Part shown: positions 59,021 through 64,000 of the stretch, one piece after another
How positions within the stretch are numbered: position 1 is the stretch's first letter
How the letters are laid out: every line of letters starts with the position of its first letter
NCBI GenBank assembly: GCA_030680795.1
Contig: JAUXUL010000031.1
Location: 1 to 64,000 of the forward strand
Reading direction: 5' to 3'
Length of the DNA stretch: 64,000 bases
DNA from: Anaerolineales bacterium
GTDB taxonomy: Bacteria; Chloroflexota; Anaerolineae; Anaerolineales; Villigracilaceae
Translations under genes and position numbers: made by a program
The notes under the pieces: model-generated
What the model was told of the DNA's origin: nothing
The model's input: only the letters and a program-made list of their open reading frames with translations
Database searches by the model: none

Positions 59021-59761
59021 ATGAATATTCATCACCATGATCCACTGATCCATGAGCATTTTCATCACGACCATACAGACCCGCACAAGCGTGGTTTGGG
59101 CCTTTCCGACTTTATTTTGGGTGCGCAGGATGGACTGGTCAATGTTCTTGGCGTTTTGCTTGGAATTGCGGCGGCAACGAATGATGTGCGTGTGGTGCTG
59201 GTGGCGGGACTTGCAACAACCTTCGCTGAATCCATTTCGATGGGCGCGGTGGCTTTCACCACCACTCTTGCAGATGCAGACTTATACCAAAGTGAACGTG
59301 AGCGCGAATACCGTCATGTTTTGGAGGCACCCAACCTTGAAACGAAAGAGATCCGCGATATTTACGAAAGCAAAGGATTCAAAGGGGAATTGCTTGATCG
59401 CATTGTAGGGACGATTACGTCAAATCAAGATGTATGGGTGGCCGTGATGATGGCGGAGGAGCATCAACTTGCGCCAGTGGATAGAAAGACCGCGCTGCGT
59501 GCGGCCTGGGTGGTTGGCCTTTCTGCGATCATTGGTTCACTTGTGCCGATTGCGCCGTTTTTATTCCTGCCCGTTTCCACAAGCATGTGGATGTCTGTAT
59601 TGGTGACGGCTTTGGTCTTGTTTGCCATCGGCGTATACAAAGCGCGTATGACAGTTGGCAAGCCGACGCGAAGCGGGTTGGAAATGATGATGATCGGAAC
59701 CCTGAGCGCGATGGCTGGTTATTTGGTCGGAGTCCTGCTCAAGGTCCCGCCTGCGCCGTGA
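59021..59761 (+). CDS. VIT1/CCC1-family transporter
   Basis: GLSDFILGAQDGLVNVLGVLLGIAAATNDVRVVLVAGLATTFAESISMGAVAF. Confidence 0.92.
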   Translation: MNIHHHDPLIHEHFHHDHTDPHKRGLGLSDFILGAQDGLVNVLGVLLGIAAATNDVRVVLVAGLATTFAESISMGAVAFTTTLADADLYQSEREREYRHVLEAPNLETKEIRDIYESKGFKGELLDRIVGTITSNQDVWVAVMMAEEHQLAPVDRKTALRAAWVVGLSAIIGSLVPIAPFLFLPVSTSMWMSVLVTALVLFAIGVYKARMTVGKPTRSGLEMMMIGTLSAMAGYLVGVLLKVPPAP

Positions 59762-59835
59762 CGGTTTGCGGAACTAGCCGACCAAATAAACGCGAGTAGA
59801 TTCATCCCTGCAAACCTTGCCACTCTGCCAGTTTC

Positions 59836-60183
59836 TTATTTTAACAACCCAGACAATTCCAAAATCTGCTTTGACCATATTCCAGATTTTTCAGCGATCT
59901 GCCTTCGTTCAGTAGAGTCGGGCCAAATCCTATCCCAGCGGATCTGCCAGAGCGCCAATTGAATTTGCACCTCCACCATGACCGAGGCTGTATTTATCTC
60001 TGCTTGTGCGGCTGTCCACTCAATGAACATTTTACTTTCATCAATCAGGCTGGCAACCGTTTCACGGCTGTTTTCATTTACTGAAAAAGATTTAATACGG
60101 CTTAAATTCGCAGCAAGTCCACCCAGGCGGACGGGCAAAGGGTCGCGCATATATCTTTCGCGGATTCCAGTCCAGTCTTTCAT
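59836..60183 (-). CDS. Hypothetical protein
   Basis: ORF from MKDWTGIRERYMRDPLPVRLGGLAANL; no family recognised. Confidence 0.65.
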   Translation of the reverse strand: MKDWTGIRERYMRDPLPVRLGGLAANLSRIKSFSVNENSRETVASLIDESKMFIEWTAAQAEINTASVMVEVQIQLALWQIRWDRIWPDSTERRQIAEKSGIWSKQILELSGLLK

Positions 60184-60199
60184 GTCGAGATTATAAACC

Positions 60200-62218
60200 T
60201 TATCCCTGTAACCCTTCCCACTCAGCCATCGTTGCGTCCATCTCTTTTTGCACGCGATCATATTCTTTAGCCAACTTGATAACTTCACCCGCATCTTTGG
60301 AAGGTTTTGCCAGTTTCTCTCCAATTTCACTTAGCTGTATTTCAAGTGCGGCGATTTTATTTTCCAACTCCAATTTCTTCGCGTTCTTTCTTCTTTCATC
60401 TTTCGCGTTCCCAGACTTTGCCTTCGGCGTCTCTTTTTTGCGAGCATCAGCCTCTTCGCGCTCTTCCTGTGCGGCACTACGCCGAGCTAGGTCTTTTTCC
60501 CGTTCTTCCTTCAATTGAGAGTAGATACCCTTGAAGATGATCAAATGGGATTCGTCCATGTCAATTTCCCAGATTTGAGTTGCGATGGCATCCACGAGAT
60601 AACGGTCATGGGTGACGAGCAGGATCGTGCCTTCATAGTCATCCAACACGGCTTCGAGGATTTCCTGAGAGGGAATATCCAAATGGTTGGTGGGTTCATC
60701 TAATAAAAGTAAATTCGTATCTTGCAAAGCGAGCTTTGCTAATGCGAGGCGGCCGCGCTCACCACCGGAGAGCATGGATACCATCTTGAAGGCGTCGTCA
60801 CCAGAGAATAGATATTTGCCGAGATACTCGCGCGCCTTTTGCGGCACCCAGCCTGTTGTGTGCATGATCTCATCAATCACACTTTTTTTCGGGTCAAGGC
60901 TTTCGTGCGCTTGAGCGAAATACCCAATATGCAGACTCTCTCCCAGAGTCACCTCACCAGCTAACGGCGGAATCTGACCGAGGATCGTCTTCAGAAAAGT
61001 GGATTTGCCCGCGCCGTTCGGTCCGATTAATGCGGCACAGTCGCCGCGTCTTAAATCTATATTTGGTGAACGGAATAAAAATTTATCTGAGAATCCCACT
61101 TTGAGATTTTCAGTGCGGATGACCATGTCGCCAGAGCGTGCGGCCTGGCTAAGACGCAAATGTAAATTGGGCAACTGGCGCACAGGTGATTGCAACGCAT
61201 TGATGCGACGACCAGCTTCGTCCACGCCGAGAATGGATGTGGTGACAGAAATTTCACCCGCGGTCTCGCTCCACTTTTGTTTAAGCGCGGCTTCCATGCC
61301 GATCTGTTCGATGGCTTGCACAATGCGTGACAGCCGTTTGAGTTTGCCTTTAGCTTGCAATACATTTTGCCCCGCCACATTTTTTCTGATGTATTCCATT
61401 TCTTTCTGTAGCTTTTCTTTTTCGCTGTCAAAAACTTCCTGCCTGCGCGCCATGCGTTCGACGCGTTGTTTTAAATACGCGCTGTAATTGCCGCGATAAT
61501 TTTCTGTTGCACCCGGGAACATTTCCAAAATCGCATTGCTGGCTTTATCCAAAAAGAAACGGTCATGTGAAATAATAATGGCCGCGCCTTCCCATTGACT
61601 CAAATATCCTTCGAGCCACTCGACGGCGGCGATGTCGAGGTGATTGGTCGGTTCATCGAGCAGGAGCAAGTCCGGGTCTTCGAGCAGGAGGCGCGCGAGA
61701 AATCCGCGTGTGCGCTGCCCGCCGGAGAGATGGTCAAGATCAAGTTGATAATCGGCTTCGCTGAATCCCAAACCCGTCAACACTTGGCGGATTTTTGTCA
61801 GGTAGGTGTAGCCGCCGCGCCGCTCAAATTCCTCCTGCAATTTGCCGTAGCGTTCCATCACCTCTTCAAGTTGCGCGGGGTCAGACATCAAGCCCTCAAG
61901 GCGATGTAATTCTTCCTGCTCATCTTTAAAATGACTAAAGACAGCTTCGCATACATTCCAGAGAGTTCCTGTCATTTCGAAATCTGCCTCTTGCGATAGA
62001 TATCCGATTCGGACTCCCCGTGAGCGGCTGACTGTTCCCAAAGTAGGTTCATCAACTCCGACGAGGATTCGCATGAGCGTGGTCTTGCCGATTCCGTTGG
62101 GTCCGACAATCGCCATGCGCGCGCCCTTGGACACAGTGAATGATACCCCGCTGAAAATATCAGTAGGGCCGTATGATTTGGAGAGTGAACTTACAGTTAT
62201 GAGTGACATGGTTTTCAA
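60200..62218 (-). CDS. ABC-F family ATPase
   Basis: Two NBDs: GPNGIGKTTLMRI / LSGGQRTRGFLARLLLEDPDLLLLDEPTNHLD and GPNGAGKSTFLKT / LSGGERGRLALAKLALQDTNLLLLDEPTNHLD. Confidence 0.95.
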   Translation of the reverse strand: MKTMSLITVSSLSKSYGPTDIFSGVSFTVSKGARMAIVGPNGIGKTTLMRILVGVDEPTLGTVSRSRGVRIGYLSQEADFEMTGTLWNVCEAVFSHFKDEQEELHRLEGLMSDPAQLEEVMERYGKLQEEFERRGGYTYLTKIRQVLTGLGFSEADYQLDLDHLSGGQRTRGFLARLLLEDPDLLLLDEPTNHLDIAAVEWLEGYLSQWEGAAIIISHDRFFLDKASNAILEMFPGATENYRGNYSAYLKQRVERMARRQEVFDSEKEKLQKEMEYIRKNVAGQNVLQAKGKLKRLSRIVQAIEQIGMEAALKQKWSETAGEISVTTSILGVDEAGRRINALQSPVRQLPNLHLRLSQAARSGDMVIRTENLKVGFSDKFLFRSPNIDLRRGDCAALIGPNGAGKSTFLKTILGQIPPLAGEVTLGESLHIGYFAQAHESLDPKKSVIDEIMHTTGWVPQKAREYLGKYLFSGDDAFKMVSMLSGGERGRLALAKLALQDTNLLLLDEPTNHLDIPSQEILEAVLDDYEGTILLVTHDRYLVDAIATQIWEIDMDESHLIIFKGIYSQLKEEREKDLARRSAAQEEREEADARKKETPKAKSGNAKDERRKNAKKLELENKIAALEIQLSEIGEKLAKPSKDAGEVIKLAKEYDRVQKEMDATMAEWEGLQG

Positions 62219-62277
62219 TTTCTAGATTTGAACGCCCCGTATTATACGCGAACCTAACCCCCTCCCTCCTTCAGACA

Positions 62278-62325
62278 CCTCCCCCAATTCCGATGAGCTT
62301 CAGTCGGATTTGGGGAAGGCTGGGA
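62278..62325. repeat. Palindromic repeat cctcccccaattccgatgagcttcagtcggatttggggaagg
   Basis: Arms cccccaa(t/a)tccga / tcggatttgggg; related to 21313-21385. Confidence 0.75.
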
Positions 62326-62330
62326 TATGG

Positions 62331-63179
62331 TTATCTCTCTTCATCAGCCACATCCAGAATATGCCCGGGCTTTTCCTTGCCCAATTCCAATGAGCGTTGA
62401 TACGCCGCCCATACCGCGCGTGAGATCGCTGTGCGAAAGCCTGCCTTCTCTAAATAATACAACGCCTCGGCAGATGTGCCGCCCGGGGATGTGACTTGAT
62501 TCCGCAGGGTGGCGGGATGTCTGCTTGCGCCTTCATAAAACGATGCGGAGCCTTTGATGGTTTGCAAGACCAATCGCTCGGCGATACGACGTGGGAAGCC
62601 CATGTGCACGCCTGCATCTATCAAGGCTTCGGTGAAGAGGAAAACATAGGCGGGACCAGAGCCTGATAATGCCGTCGCCATATCGAGATAACTTTCATCT
62701 TCCACGAATACCTCTTCACCCATTGCGCTGAGAATCGAGCGCGCCATTTTTTGTTGTTCGTTACTTACATCTTTTGAAGCCGCCCAAACGGTAATGCCTT
62801 CGCCAATTTGACCCGGGGTATTCGGCATCGAACGCACGATGGATTTATGTTTCAACCCCGCGCTCATCTTTTTTATGGACGCGCCCGCAATAATGGAAAT
62901 GACCAGCGCATCAGGGCGAATGCCTTTGATGCCTTTCATCACTTCGCTAAGTCTCTGCGGCTTGACGGAGAGCACGACCACATCCGCTTCGTGGATGGCG
63001 GATGAGTTGTCTGTGGTCGCTTTGACGCCATATTTCTTGTGCAATTCATCGCCGCGTTCCTCGCGCGGACCCGAGGCGATGATGTTTTTCGGGTCCGCCA
63101 GTTTCTGGCGCAATAAGCCTGCTATCATGGCTTCTGCCATCACGCCGGGGCCGATGAATGCGATTTTCTTTTTTAACAT
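62331..63179 (-). CDS. proC: Pyrroline-5-carboxylate reductase
   Basis: KKKIAFIGPGVMAEAMIAGLL; RSMPNTPGQIGEGITVW; ALSGSGPAYVFLFTEALIDAGVHMGFPR; SPGGTSAEALYYLE. Confidence 0.95.
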   Translation of the reverse strand: MLKKKIAFIGPGVMAEAMIAGLLRQKLADPKNIIASGPREERGDELHKKYGVKATTDNSSAIHEADVVVLSVKPQRLSEVMKGIKGIRPDALVISIIAGASIKKMSAGLKHKSIVRSMPNTPGQIGEGITVWAASKDVSNEQQKMARSILSAMGEEVFVEDESYLDMATALSGSGPAYVFLFTEALIDAGVHMGFPRRIAERLVLQTIKGSASFYEGASRHPATLRNQVTSPGGTSAEALYYLEKAGFRTAISRAVWAAYQRSLELGKEKPGHILDVADEER

Positions 63180-63271
63180 AATCATCTCCTGATTAAACAC
63201 AAAGGGCACAAAGGTCACAAAGTACGGGCTTTGATTAACCTTCGTGCCCTGGTTGATCTGCTTTTACATCA

Positions 63272-63850
63272 TCAGCCTGTGAAATATCCCAACGCCACGC
63301 GCAATCTTTCTTCCACTTCTTTAGGCGCATCCTTTGGCAGGGCTTGGAGCGCGGCTTGCGCTTCGACAACCGAATATCCCAGTGAAGTGAGTGCGGCGAG
63401 TACTTCGTTGTCGTAATCTGCCATTGCAGCGACCCTAGCAAGCGCATCCGTCGGTTTGAGTTTATCTTTCAAATGCAAAGCCATTTTTTGCGCGGTCTTT
63501 TTTCCCACGCCAGGGACACTGCTTAGCAAATCGGCTTCATCGGTGAAGATGGCGCGTTGGATCGTGTCAATGGTGAGAGTGGATAGAACGGACAATGCAA
63601 CTTTGGGACCGACCCCGTCCACGCCAAGCAGGATGTTGAACAGGTCTCGATCTGCCTGGGATTCGAAGCCATAAAGGGTCAACGCATCTTCCCGGACGAT
63701 CAGATGCGTGAACATGAATATCATTTCGCCCGCTTTGGAATTGGTGCGCATGGGCGCAGGGACAAAGACTCGCAATCCCACGCCGCCGACTTCCACGATC
63801 AGGGCGTTCTCTTCTATTTGGGAGATTTCTCCGTGGAGGGTTGCTATCAT
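63272..63850 (-). CDS. ruvA: Holliday junction branch migration protein RuvA
   Basis: MIATLHGEISQIEENALIVEVGGVGLRVFVP; LLGVDGVGPKVALSVLS; VPGVGKKTAQKMALHLKDKL. Confidence 0.96.
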   Translation of the reverse strand: MIATLHGEISQIEENALIVEVGGVGLRVFVPAPMRTNSKAGEMIFMFTHLIVREDALTLYGFESQADRDLFNILLGVDGVGPKVALSVLSTLTIDTIQRAIFTDEADLLSSVPGVGKKTAQKMALHLKDKLKPTDALARVAAMADYDNEVLAALTSLGYSVVEAQAALQALPKDAPKEVEERLRVALGYFTG

Positions 63851-63853
63851 GGT

Positions 63854-64000
63854 TTAAGGGAAATAACGATAGATGTCTTTTCGGTGCAGGAACCGAATAA
63901 AATAAACGGTATTATTTTCAATTTTTAAGCCAATACGGTAATCAGCAAGTCGAATTCGATAATACACATCGCTTCCGCTTAATTTTTCCATATTATCAAG
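63854..64000 (-). CDS. RelE/ParE-like toxin, C-terminal part (runs off window end)
   Basis: Reverse strand reads LDNMEKLSGSDVYYRIRLADYRIGLKIENNTVYFIRFLHRKDIYRYFP*. Confidence 0.82.
   Translation of the reverse strand, partial: LDNMEKLSGSDVYYRIRLADYRIGLKIENNTVYFIRFLHRKDIYRYFP

Overview
The window looks like one contiguous chromosomal segment from a Chloroflexota (Anaerolineae-like) bacterium; the taxon is inferred from gene content and repeat style and was not tested. Most of it is housekeeping: cysS, rlmB, cmk, leuS behind a T-box leader, folE/folK/folB, clpC, ugd, an ABC-F ATPase, proC, ruvA, two tRNA-Ala genes, an ABC exporter pair, a KimA-like permease with two TrkA-type proteins, a P-type Ca2+ ATPase, and several methyltransferases, glycosyltransferases and acyltransferases. 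The most unusual signal is the repeat ecology. Several families of short palindromic or mosaic repeats lie between genes and also, in frame, inside apparently intact conserved genes (leuS, an APH-type kinase, an ABC exporter, glyA-gcvT, folK, a membrane protein), recalling Rickettsia palindromic elements. Degenerate 7-8 nt-period arrays (STRR-like) fill several junctions. Other notable items: a chimeric tex/GH1 pseudogene with a 41-bp direct-repeat deletion, a LeuRS with a roughly 130-aa Lys/Ala-rich N-terminal extension, a SHMT-GcvT fusion, a pterin-synthesis cluster next to an aromatic amino acid hydroxylase, a degenerate DNA-methylase-like protein, decayed signalling genes, and an AT-richer island with two orphan ORFs (20.6-22.7 kb). 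No CRISPR array, prophage, transposase or rRNA was recognised. All family assignments come from reading motifs, not from database searches.
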